Shown here one piece after another: positions 52,364 through 62,580 of a stretch of 64,000 bases of DNA. This DNA is from Amylostereum areolatum. Lineage: Eukaryota > Basidiomycota > Agaricomycetes > Russulales > Stereaceae. A program made the translations under genes and the position numbers. Positions within the stretch are counted from its first letter, which is position 1. The number at the start of each line of letters is the position of its first letter. The stretch covers positions 18,596 to 82,595 of the forward strand of contig SAXG01000121.1 in the NCBI GenBank assembly GCA_012932865.1, in the 5' to 3' direction. Under the pieces are notes generated by a model. The model saw only the letters and a program-made list of their open reading frames with translations. It made no database searches and was not told where the DNA came from.

Positions 52364-54720
52364 TCAAGCAGCAGCGTCTGCGTCGATTTCTCTTTTGGTA
52401 ACTCGTCCGATCAGCTTGACTTTGAGCGTGATCGATGGTGTTTGCCTGTTCTTGGTGACAGTAGACAGATACAAACACGGGGGATACGATTGCTCACAGG
52501 TATGCATGGATGATAATACAGCGAAACGATTCGACGATGATACCAAAAGTCCTTTGCCTCCACCAGACGACACGACTGGGGGGCGTTTCAAAAATCCTGC
52601 TGATTCCAGGATGTCCTTCAACAGCGCTACTGCCTGCTCCTTGCCTTCCACGTCCAGATCCTTCAGCTGGCGAGTGATCGCCGCGATGGTTTTGGATGGG
52701 TCGGGAGCTGCTTTCGCAGTGGACGGAGCCGTGTTCGTCGGCAGGGGAGGGGCCTTGGACCCAGTCTCTACTGCGCCCACCCGTCGCGCGCTCGAGTCGC
52801 GGTTGGGGCAGTCGCGAGAGACGTGACCGGCTTGTCGACACATGAAGCACTTGCCTTCGCGCATCATCTTTGCGCGCTCGTCGTCCTGTCAGCTTTGCAG
52901 GGCAGGGTCGAGGTGTTGGTGAAGGCGCCGACTCGGCTGCGACGAGGAGTCGTTGGTCGAACCGTTCGAGGTGAGCACGACAGCCCCCTTGGACTGACTG
53001 CTCTTCCTCTCCGGGTTCTCTTCGAGCCACTGGTGGTTGATGCGGCGGGCGCGCTCCTTCCACTCCGCGAGCTTGGTGGGGAACGGGTACGACCGGGCCA
53101 CCTGCTTGCCGAGGTCACGCTGAAGTCCCTTCTTGAAAAAGTGGATTAGCGCCTCGTCGTCAGTACGCTGACATGGTTGCCAGCATCTCAAACTCGGTGA
53201 TAAAGTCAGTGACGTCCCGGGTGGTCATTGCGAGCTCGTTGATCTTACGCTGAGCCTCTATCTTCGGATCGACGGGCACGAAGTCTTTGCCAAACCTCTC
53301 GAAGAGCTCTTTGTAGGAGCTATAGTGGAGTGTTGGGGGCGTGGGGTCGAGGGTGTCGGCGTCTTCCTTCTCGTCTTCGTCGGCGAAGAGTTCCATGCGG
53401 CGATGCGTGGCCCAGGCTTTCGCCGTGTCGTCCTCCATCAGGCTGAGGAGGAGCATCATCTTGGCGTCATCTGTGGCATAAACATCTTTGTTAACGCGCA
53501 GGAACATGCGGAGCTCGAGGGAGAACCGGAGGGTGTCGCGTCTATCGCCTTTGAATGGCTTTGGCTTGGGGCCGATCTCCCGCTTGGAGACGGCAGGTTT
53601 GGATTCGGCGTCGGACATCTTGTCGAAGGGGAGGGGGACGGTGAGGGATTGGGCGAGTTCTTGATCAAGGCGGCGTAGGGTTTCTCGTCGGCGTTCTTCT
53701 GCTTCTTCAACTTCGTCCTCGACTTGTTTTGCGACAAGGAAGTCAGGCGGGGGGTGAGGAATTGCTGGTTATGATGCCACGACCAGTGATCTTGGACGGG
53801 ACTGAACGAAGTGGGCTGCCACTCAACTACTGATCGTCCTGGGGTTCCGTTCTTGTTCCGTCTATAGGCGTACCACTTCCCAGTTGTGTCGTTGTGGTTG
53901 ATCCCTTCTGGGACTTCGATTACAGTACGTCGACGGGGTGGGGGCGAGTTGGTCGGAGGGGGGTTCAGGAAGCGCTGTAGAACGTCCGCAGCGGTGGCAA
54001 AATCCGATTCTTCGACGTAGGGTTGTTCGTCGCGGTCGTCGAAGTACCAGTCTCGACGTTGCCGGTTTGGTTCGTCGTGCAGCCAACGTACGGATTCCTT
54101 AGTCTGCTGCGAGGTGAGGATATAGTATTCTTCGGGACAGTAGTCTCGAAAAACGCCTGGGGGGAGGTTTCGGAGTGGGGGGACGAGGGGCTGTGGAGGA
54201 CGTGATGATGGTCTAGAAGAAGTCCGCCGCGATGGGGCGACGGCCGAGGAGTTTCTTGGTGAGGTAGCCGGCTTTTACTGCCTGGCGGATCTTATGTTCA
54301 TGGTGGCGGCGACGAAGGGTCTTACCCTTGATGGTGGGACGGAGGACTGGTGGCGGGGTGGATTTCGGGGGTCCGGCGGTTAAACTGGGAGACGGAGGTG
54401 AAACTGGTTTGGAGGATCGGGTTGGGGGCGTCTGGATGAGGTATGTGTGGTAGGTGGGGGCGTGGAGGGTGAATTCAAGGCTGTTCGAGATCTACTGTTG
54501 ATGCACGTAGTGATCCGGACGTATAGGGCGAGGACGACAGTACCGTGATCCTTGTGCCACCTCCACTCGAAGATGCGGAAGTTGAGGCCGTGCGCGGTCC
54601 AGGGATCTTTCTTGCAGAGGTTCTGTACGGGGACGAGGCAGTTGACGGTGACGGCGTCGGACCAAGGGTAGGGGAGTGGTGCGTCGTCGCGGGGGGGTGA
54701 TCGGCTTTCCGTTGAACGGG
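52364..54720 (-). pseudogene. Gag and pre-Gag region of chromovirus 2
   Basis: Gag starts near 53618 ('MSDAESKPAVSKRE') and ends in other frames with the zinc knuckle 'CFMCRQAGHVSRDC' (~52.84 kb); a frame change occurs near 53.17 kb. Upstream (53.7-54.7 kb) are segments resembling the pre-Gag module of element 1: 'KKDPWTAHGLNF' against 'SKDPWAWHNWK', and 'DWYFDDRDEQPYVEESDF' against 'SWYFANESQDDLTEADF'. Confidence 0.75.
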
Positions 54721-54822
54721 AGGAAGACCGGTGCGTTCGGGAGGTCCGTGGTGGGGAGTTTTTAACGTCGTAGAGACGGCAGAGGTAGATGGAGAGAGGG
54801 TGTGCGAGGTAGGCGTAGGGGT

Positions 54823-54832
54823 AGACTGTCCA
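54823..54832 (-). promoter_or_regulatory. Self-priming primer-binding site of chromovirus 2
   Basis: On the minus strand TGGACAGTCT, two bases inside the 5' LTR. Its complement AGACTGTCCA lies in the LTR (54966-54975), starting 34 nt after the TATATAA start at 55009. Offset, length and TATA distance equal those of element 1 although the sequence is different. Confidence 0.75.
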
Positions 54833-54834
54833 GG

Positions 54835-55256
54835 TGTCAGAAACGCAGTTTATGAGACCGATGAACCGCCTAAGTCGCGACGATGGGAGGAGCGAGAAGA
54901 AATAGATTCGAGAGTGCCGGGGTCTAGGGTAGTGCAACGTGCTGCTACAGTACCGTATGACGAGATGGACAGTCTGAGGGAAAAGGGAAAGGGATACTGT
55001 CCTTATATACAAGTGGGAACGATGGTGCGATGCGATGCGATAGTGGTGCGAGCGGGGGGAACAATAAGGAAAGGAGTCATGGGGCGGAGGACGAAGGTCC
55101 GGAGCAGTGATGTCATAGATAAGGATGCGGAACCCCGCTCGGAAGTCCCGGGCAATGACGTCGTTGAAGCATGTGATGCAAGGGGAAGTCATGTGCCGTG
55201 ACACGTCGCGTGTACGAGGTCTGCAAACGAAGAGAGAAATGGAGCGATCCGTGACA
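54835..55256 (-). repeat. 5' LTR of chromovirus 2
   Basis: 422 bp with TATATAA on the minus strand at 55009-55003. Confidence 0.92.
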
Positions 55257-55937
55257 TACACTGTGGACAGCCATCTCCCAGTCATCTCAGCATTTTCCAA
55301 AGCATGTTAACAAGCTTGGGGAGGCTTTAATGAGAGCTTGTATACATATGACACTTCAGAAGCACTGATATACAATCATGTACTGTCATATCATCGATTA
55401 CATGTCCGAGAATAGACTGATTTGGATGGATTTAGAGACAGGAAATGTGGGAGTAAATACAAAGTAAATATGATTAAATACGGATATGAATAAATTCTTC
55501 TCTCCATACTCATATTTTTCGTATCCATTATAATATGGCTCCTCAAGATATTTATTTGTATTTGTGCAACACTACTTCAAAGTCATGAGTCATACGTTAT
55601 AAATGCATAACTGACTATCTGACCAGTTGGCAGTGGCTAGTATGTACTCAAATACAAGATAATAGGGTTCCCTCCAGTGTCCACCACTGCCTCGCCCGAG
55701 AAGCGATGGCATAAGTATGTGGCTTGCAGTCGGATTCTAGGAAAGCTACTAGAAGTAAATTTAACACAACTGATTGGCAGGTTACAACGTATGCTCGCGT
55801 CGCCCACCTCGAATTGCAGCGATTGATTAGGGAAACTATTGCATGTATTGAACAGAGATTATAGTATGATTAGATGAGACCAAGCATCATCGAGCTCGAA
55901 AGAAAAAGAGTCACGGTGTTCAGAGCCGCTCGACTGC
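55257..55937. other. AT-rich flank of chromovirus 2
   Basis: About 680 bp, strongly AT-rich to about 55870, continuing the pre-insertion AT-rich island. No gene seen. Confidence 0.5.
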
Positions 55938-56661
55938 TTAGCGCGGGACGACGACCTTGCGCAATCCGTGGACCCCCGATGCAGCATGCATTAGGGCCTG
56001 CTCTGCATCCCCCAAAGAAAGCCCACACCACATACCTGCGCTCAGCCGGCGCGCACAGCGAAAGAAACATCGGAGCACGCACCATCGTTGTCTTGTACCC
56101 AGAGAAATGCCGTTTCGAACCCTCGGGCGTTTAAAACATTCACGCCGAGCTCAATCATTCTCGCCTGCAAGCTTTCCACGCACACGAGCACGTTCAGCGC
56201 ACGGAGCGCTGCACGTTCCCCTGAGTGCTCTTCCTGCGCCTGGGTCTGCGCCGCGCGGGAAAGGTGTTTCTCGATTCCATCGAGCATGAGCAGGAGCCAG
56301 ACGAAGGGGGCCGAGACGCGCCCGGCGACGTAATCAGGGATCAGATACGTTGGCACGCCGGCGTGGCAGCGGGCGACGGCCTCTTCGGAGAGCGCGGTGA
56401 GGTTTCGGAGGAGACGCGTCGGAAGAAACGCCAGCGAGGACGAAGTACGCGAGCGTGCAGAGCGGGTCGGGCCCGGAGAGCAGTGGGGCGTTGTTGTCGC
56501 CCGGAACGTGGTAGGTCGTGCTGGCGTAGGGTGGGCGGGGCTGCACGGCGGAATAACTGATGGCGAGATGTGTATTTTATCGTTTTTCCGGAGGGGCTTG
56601 TGGTCAGGAGGGACCATTCAAGGGAGGGTGAGGGATCGGAGGGGTTGGCGGAGGACGACAT
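55938..56661 (-). CDS. Hypothetical protein with internal frame breaks
   Basis: Not recognised. The start (ATG 56661, 'MSSSANPSDPSPSLEWSLL') and end are convincing: the last intron (donor GTGCGT near 56081, acceptor ATGCAG near 56006) joins 'FLWVQDND' to a final exon ending 'GLRKVVVPR' at TAA 55938-55940. The middle switches frame twice: 'YHVPGDNNAPLLSGPDPL' (frame A) must connect to 'LPTRLLRNLTALSEEAVARC' (frame B) near 56430 without intron space. The helical segment 'RVSAPFVWLLLMLDGIEKHL' may be membrane-associated or a buried helix. Either indel errors or a decayed gene. Confidence 0.5.
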
Positions 56662-57316
56662 GACGACGGAGGAAGAAGGGAGGAGGTATCCTTCGTAGCC
56701 TGGGCTATAATGGTTTCGCGGGAGCATCTGACAACGCGGGTGAGCTGAAGGACAAGTGCGTGAAATCGAAGGATATAAAGGCGACGCAGATGATCGACCT
56801 TTGGGAGGGGTGAGGGTGATCCACGTACCTCTGAGAGAACGAAACGGACGGAGATGGGTCAGAGATTCACTTGATTCTGGAGCCGGGGCTATTGTCGGGT
56901 CTGAGCTGCTGGGTGTGCGAACGCACCTTTTATGTGCGGGAGGAACTCTGACGGTGGCGCGCAGCCCTCGGACTCAGAGGCCACATCCATTGTGGACGCA
57001 AGATACAGCTGTAGCGCGCCCGATATGCACCTTTCAGAAAGCGTAGAGGTGTGGCGTACAGCTGGAGAGGGAACGAGGTTGCCACCAGTAAGCTTTTGGA
57101 TGGCGACGGGCCACGGCGGCAGCGCGCTAAAGACTGCACAGTGGTCCCACACTAGATTCAGCCTGAGGAACTCGCGAGTCTATGGCTCTGTTTCGGAAGG
57201 AAGTGAAGATGCGGAAACGGCGCGGCTGGGAGTGATGAATATGGAGAAGGAGTCGAGGACCGAGTGGCTGAAGTCTGAACAAGTTTGAAGTCGGCAATCG
57301 AAAAAACCCGAGTCAC
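56662..57316. other. Divergent intergenic region
   Basis: About 650 bp, presumably promoters for the flanking divergent genes. No gene supported. Confidence 0.4.
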
Positions 57317-60300
57317 ATGACGTGTGACCTCGCATCGTCGTCGTCGTCGTCGTCGTCGTTGTCTTCCACGACGAGCACAGACATTACCTCCGAGTCCCCG
57401 GCATCGTCTGAAGGCTTTTTTCAAGAAAAAAAGGACACCCTGCACCACGCATTTCTCCACGACTCCAACGAAAAAGTGCGACGCGCCATTGAAGCCGCTC
57501 GCCGTTGAAGCCGCTCGCCGTTGCCTCCCGCCTCGTCCCGCCCCACGCTGTCCCGCCTCTTCTCCTGTCTCCTCAAGTGGCCGCTTCCCCAGGACTCGCG
57601 TCCAAGTCGAAGCCCTCCCAACACCCGCACCCACCGCCGACGCACCCCGTCCCCTCCTTCCCCTTCTTCTCCAACCGCGTCCATCTCCCGCTCATCCTCC
57701 TCCCCGCCGCCGACCATTCAGACACGTCGTCCGCCGCCGCCTCCTCGCCGCAATGGCCCCCGACCTTGCCCCCGCGCCCCCGCGCCCACCCCCGCGCCCC
57801 GGACTGAGAGGATCGAGCCGTATTGGTATCCGTACACGACCATGGCCAAGGGGAGAGGGGTGGGGAGGGAGATTCTGGAGATCGTGTCGACGGAGTTCAG
57901 GGATCGGTCGGTGGAGTACTACGTGCGTTTCTTGCTTTTTTTTCTTTCGCTCGCGCGATGAGGACCAGCGGCTGATGGGCATCGCACGACAGAAATACGC
58001 GCTGGACTCTGGGGTCACGACCATCAACGGCAAGGTAGCCAAACCCGACACCATCGTGCGCAACGGCGATCGGATGGAGTGCGTTCGCTCTGTACGATCC
58101 ACTGGGCTTTCTCTCCTGACCGCCCCCCGCGCAGAAATATCGTCCACCGACACGAACCGCCCGTGACGTCGACGCCCGTCAAGATCCTCCACCACGACGC
58201 TGACCGCGAGTTCATCGTCATCAACAAGCCCGGTAGCATCGTACGTCCCTCTCACTGTGCTGAACCAAGACCGGTTCGCCCTGGGTCCGGTCAGGGGTAG
58301 TTGGCCCGTGAATACGACATATTCCCTTGCCCCAGTCCGAGTGGGAGCAGGGGTGAACATGTCCCTACCAGGCCCTTGCTTGCCGCTTTCGCCTGCCTTC
58401 CGCACATCAGCCTCTCACGTCCATATTTTTTCACCATCAGCCCGTGCACGCAACCGGACGCTACTACTTTTTGTCCCTCGTCGAGATCCTCCAGCGCGAG
58501 TTCTCGTACGGAAAAGTGTACAGTGCGTCCTCTTTCTTTCTTCCCTTCTCCACCCGCACGCTGAGAGGGCCCAGCCGTGAACCGCCTGGACCGCCTCACG
58601 TCCGGCCTCATGATCATCGGCCTCTCCTCCCAGCGCGCGAAACCTCCTCACGCAGGAGTTCATGGCCGGCGAGGTGAAGAAGGAGTACATCGCCCGTGTG
58701 CGGGCGAGTTCCCCGCGTGGGTGGTTCCTCCGCTTTTCTTTTGCGCTCGGTCTGACGGCCGCGCGGCGGGGTGTAGAGAGGAAGTCGTCGTCGACCAGCC
58801 GCTGCTCACCGTCGACCGTCAAATGGGCCTCAACATCGTCCACCCGGACGGAAAGGTGCGGCCACGCGTTTCCCCCGCTCGGTTCGGCGCACGCCGCTGA
58901 CCCGACGCCCGCCTTCTTCCGTCGACGCGCAGCCCGCGAAGACGATCTTCACGCGCCTGCATTACGACGCGAACACGGACAGCAGCGTCCTGCACTGTGC
59001 GCATCCCCCTTTCGCTCCCCGAGCGACCCGATGCTCACGTCCGATCCAGGCCGCCCGCTCACAGGCCGCTGTACGCCCTTCGCTCTCCCGCTCGCACCCA
59101 CGCTCACCTACCCCCTCCGCAGCGCATCAAATCCGCGTCCACCTCCAATACCTCGGCTTCCCCGTCGCGAACGACCCCGTGTACTCCGAGACGCGAATAT
59201 GGGTGCGCGCGCTCTCCTCTCCCTCCCGCCCCCTCTCAGCCGGCTGAACGCCCCTCCCAGGGCCCCAACCTCGGCAAAGGCGGGATCGACACCACGCCGT
59301 CCGAGGCGCGCCCCGCGCCCGTCCAGCCCGCCGCGCTGCAGTCCTCCGGCGCGGCGCTGACGTCCGAAGGCACCCCCCCCTCCCCGCCTCCGGCCCTCGC
59401 CCTCCCGACGCCCTCCCCACGCCCGCCGCGACCGAGCCGGCGCCGCAGCCCGCCGGCGCGAAACTGCTCCCGCGCGAGACGGGGCAGGACATCGGGATGG
59501 GCTCGCCCGTGCCGCTCTCGGCGGAGGCCGTGGGCGTGATCACGCGTCTGCGCAACATGAAGGTGCGTCTCCTCCTCCCTTGCCGTCTGCGTCGTTGGGT
59601 GCTGAGGGCGGGCGGGGGCGCGCAGGACGAGGAACGAGGACTGGTCCCGCTGGCGCGACGTCATCTTCAAGGCCAAGGGCAAGCTGCACCCGACGGGGAT
59701 GACGATGAAGCCGCTCCCGCTGCCGCACAGGCGCGAGCGCGGCGGGCCCGCGTACGCGGGGACGAAGCCTCGGCGCCGAAACGCGACCGCGCAGACGGCG
59801 ACGGCGACGGCGACCGCGCCGCTGCCACCTCCCCCCGCGGGCGCGCCGGAGCCGTCGGACGCGCCCCGTCCCACCGACGCCGACGCCGACGCCGACGCCG
59901 TGCCCCAGCTCACCGAGCCCGACGCGCTCGCGCGCCTCGCGGCGCTCCCCCCCGGCCCCGCGGACCCGGCCCTGCGCCGCGCGCCGCCGCCGGACGCGCC
60001 GACGGCCGCGCAGCGCGCGAGGCAGGCCGCGCAGCAGGCCGCGGTGCAGGCGCAGAACGGCGGGGTGCTGTTCTGCGCGGAGTGCTACCTGCCGCTGCAC
60101 CCGGACCCGCCCGCGGAGAAGCTCTACATCTTCCTGCACGCGCTCCGGTACACGACCAGTCTGGGTGTGTTCGAGACCGGGATGCCGGAGGGCGGGCGCG
60201 GGGTGGGCGTGGGCAGAAGGCGAGGCGAGGGGCCGCGCGCGCGCGGAGGCGGAGGCGGAGGCGGAGCGGCGGGGATCGATGGACATCGTGCTCTTAGTAG

Positions 60301-60328
60301 GGAGGCAGACAGACAGACAGGTGGATAG
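57317..60328 (+). CDS. RluA-type tRNA pseudouridine synthase (PUS9/RIB2-like), frame-disrupted
   Basis: Conserved exons: to 57922, 57993-58078, 58135-58240, 58441-58522, from 58575, then further ones to 60328. Motifs in order: 'YWYPYTTMAKGRGVGREILE', 'FRDRS', 'TINGKVAKPDT', 'NGDRME', 'VHRHEPPV', 'FIVINKPGSI', 'PVHATGRYYF', catalytic 'VNRLDRLTSGLMI' (Asp), 'GEVKKEYIARV', 'PLLTVDRQMG', 'HQIRVHLQYLGFPVANDP', and C-terminal 'FCAECYLPLHPDP...LHALRYTTSLGVFET'. The enzyme makes pseudouridine (position 32 in this family) in tRNA. Breaks: -2 in CGCGCG (~58633) compensated by -1 in a G run (~58707), an apparent miscount in C8 at 59383, an extra G near 59626, and a 16-bp tandem duplication at 57490-57520 in the N-terminal region. 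The start is uncertain. Confidence 0.7.
57337..57360 (+). repeat. (CGT)n microsatellite in the synthase 5' region
   Basis: Seven to eight CGT/TCG units encode a Ser run in the frame opened by ATG 57317. Confidence 0.85.
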
Positions 60329-60396
60329 ATAGATGGAGTACAGAACGGAACGTGGGTGCAAAGCGGCCGCGGGGGTTACGTACATGCGACGACAGA

Positions 60397-61577
60397 CTAT
60401 TTTACAAAGCGAGACATAAATTTCCTGCGGAGGGGGGGGTGGTGGTGGGGGGATGGTGAGCACGGGAGGAGCCGAGGAGCGGCAAGGCCGGACGCACTTG
60501 TGGAACTCGGTGCGGAGGAGGTCGTTCACGAACTGGCCCTGCGGCTTGTCCTTGTCGTGCATCGCCTGGTTCTTGAAGATCAAGTCTGCGAAAAAAAAAG
60601 GACGATTCAGAACCGTGGCGCCACGAAGAGGGGGGCGGGGAGGTGGCAGGAGAGGGGGAATGGGAGAGGGGAGGAGGGAATGGAGAGCCACGCACCGTCG
60701 TCCCAGCGCCGCTTGACGGCGAACGTGCCCGGCGCGGTGGTGTTGACGCCGGGCGCCTGCCCGAGCGCGGCGGCGAGGTTGAGGAGCGGGTTGCCCGCCG
60801 CGATCTCCGCGTCGCGGTCCGCCTGCGCGCTCGCGCTCAGCGGCCTGCGCCGCGCCTGTCCGCCGCGCGCTCGCGCTTGATCTTCTCGAGCTCGCGCAGG
60901 AGCTCGGCCGTGTCGTCTTCGTCTTCGTCTTCGTCGTCGCTGCGATTTTCGTGCGTCAGATATCGAGGGGGAGAGGAAGGAAAGGAAAGGGAGGGGAAGG
61001 AAAGGAAAGGGGAGGGGAGGGGAGAGGGGAGAGGGAGAGGGAGAGCGAGAGAACGCACCTATCATCCTCGTCCTCCTCGTCGTCCTTTTTGTCCTTCCGC
61101 CATCGACGTCCATCTTCCTCTCGCCGCCCTCCCCCGCCTCATCCCCGCTGCCCGCGTCGCTGTCCGCGTCCTTGTCCATCTCCAGCGCCTCCTGCAGCAC
61201 CCTGCGCCGCTTGTGCGCCTCCTCGTCCCCGGCGGTGATCGCAGGGCGCGTGCGCCGCCTCCGCGCCGGGGAGCCCCTGCGCCTTGCGTTTGCGCGCGCG
61301 CGCGTCGGCCTCCGCGGCGAGCAGCTCCGCGCGCAGGTCGCGCTTCTGGACGTCGGAGACGGAGGTCTGGCCCGGTTGTCTGTGTTCGTTTGTGAGTGCA
61401 CAGGGTGGAACGGGAGGAGAGGGCAGGGGAGGGGAGGGGAGGGGAAGACGGGACACGCACCGGAACTTGAGCTTGGTGTGCGCGGCCATGTCGCGCACGG
61501 GAGAATTGGCGGGAGCCGCCCTTGACGTTTCGCCTGGGCGGGGTCCCATGTCGGTCTGTGGCGGTGGACATGGAGGT
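60397..61577 (-). CDS. cwc15: CWC15 spliceosome protein, frame-disrupted
   Basis: Cwc15 (Cwf15) is a component of the Prp19-associated spliceosome complex. Visible: 'RPTWDPAQAK', 'VKGGSRQFS', 'VRDMAAHTKLKFR', 'QPGQTSVSDVQKRDLRAELL', 'HKRRRVLQEALEMDKD', an acidic Asp/Glu run, 'LLRELEKIKRERA', 'GNPLLNLAAALGQ', 'FAVKRRWDDDLIFKN', 'FVNDLLRTEFHKKFMSRFVK'. The C-terminal three exons (from ~60830 to 60397) are perfect in frame and splice sites. N-terminal islands lie in different frames: near the start (one C missing), 61529 (two bases missing relative to the copy at 33.9 kb), 61504 (one extra C), near 61290 and near 60860. It is convergent with the pseudouridine synthase, 68 bp apart. Confidence 0.75.
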
Positions 61578-62139
61578 AGGCGGGAAGGAAGGGGACGGGC
61601 ACAAAGGCGGTTGTAAGTTGAGGGTCGGGCTTGGAGTTGGTGGTCGCTGGTTAAGTTTGAGGGCCGCTGGCGTGGCGTTGAACGGCGTGGGAACAATATC
61701 CCTTTTGAGGACGATATCCTTGTCGTCGATGACCCGTCGCCGGTCGGCTCCTTTCTTCGATGGCCGTTCCACGTCCCACGATGACCTTCACAGAGCCCGC
61801 CTCGACGTCCCCTTCCCGACCTGGAGAAGGACCCGCGGACCCTCTCAGCAACGGCCCATGCGTGCTGGATTCACGGACGGCGACGACGATGCACCTCACG
61901 CGATCGAATACCTACTTACCAGGCCGCTCAGTCACGCCAGTGAGGAGTGCGTCTGCACCTTGTTTCTGCCCCAGGGAGTGCAATATAAATATACGATCCT
62001 CCTGTCTTCGAACGCCGCGATACAGATACAGGACGTGTTAGAGAGCAACGACGCTGTCCTTCAAGTTCCCCTGTCCTTGTCCTTGTCCTTGTCCTCGTCA
62101 GTCTACCGTGACAATCCCTAACCCTTATCGTCGCTCACA
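61578..62139. other. CWC15 upstream region
   Basis: About 560 bp. The plus-strand frame 61522-62121 spans it but has no recognisable content. TATAAATATA at ~61984 is a possible TATA box of an unidentified plus-strand transcript. Confidence 0.35.
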
Positions 62140-62580
62140 TCTACACGAGCAGCCTCCGCGACGACCCGCCGCGCTGCAGTCTTCTGCCGCGGCACTGACG
62201 TCTGAGCGCACCCTCCCTGTGTCCCCTTCCCCTTCCCCACCGAAGCCGGAAACACCGACGGTGTGGTGGAGAAGGACCCGCAGAGCGAAAGCGGGAAGCT
62301 CCTCCCCGCTGAGATGGGGCAGGACATCGGGATGGTCCAGGCCCGTCCGTGTTTCCTGGGCGGAGGCCCGCCGTGCGCGTGATCGCTGGCACGCGTCCCC
62401 CGCGCCCGCCTCCTCTCCCGATCTTCGACGCTGGCGACTCGCGAGGCCGACAGGACGGGGACGAGGGAGGACCGGTCTCCCCCGGCGCGACCTCGTCTTC
62501 AAGTCAAGGCCCCCGGCAAGCTGCATCCATCCGATTTGGAAGGAAGCGGGTGCCGATGACGCCGCTGCACCCGCATTTTC
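62140..62580 (+). pseudogene. Decayed copy of the pseudouridine synthase 3' part
   Basis: This aligns with 59300-59740 of the synthase: shared blocks CCCGCCGCGCTGCAGTC, CTGACGTC, GGGGCAGGACATCGGGATGG, GGCGGAGGCC, GCGCGACCTCGTCTTCAAG-like and GGCAAGCTGCA. Multiple indels and stops leave no continuous frame. Upstream catalytic exons are not visible here. Confidence 0.65.

Larger units (their letters stand above)
48138..55256 (-). mobile_element. Ty3/Gypsy chromovirus 2, degraded
   Basis: A 7119-bp element in minus orientation. LTRs 48138-48558 and 54835-55256 (TGTCA...TGACA ends) differ by numerous substitutions and small indels, so it is older than element 1. The target duplication TACAC (48133-48137 and 55257-55261) is preserved. 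It has the same architecture as element 1: self-priming site, pre-Gag module, Gag with zinc knuckle, Pol with chromodomain, polypurine tract (AAAGGGGGGGTAA on the minus strand, 48559-48571). Coding regions are broken. Confidence 0.93.
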
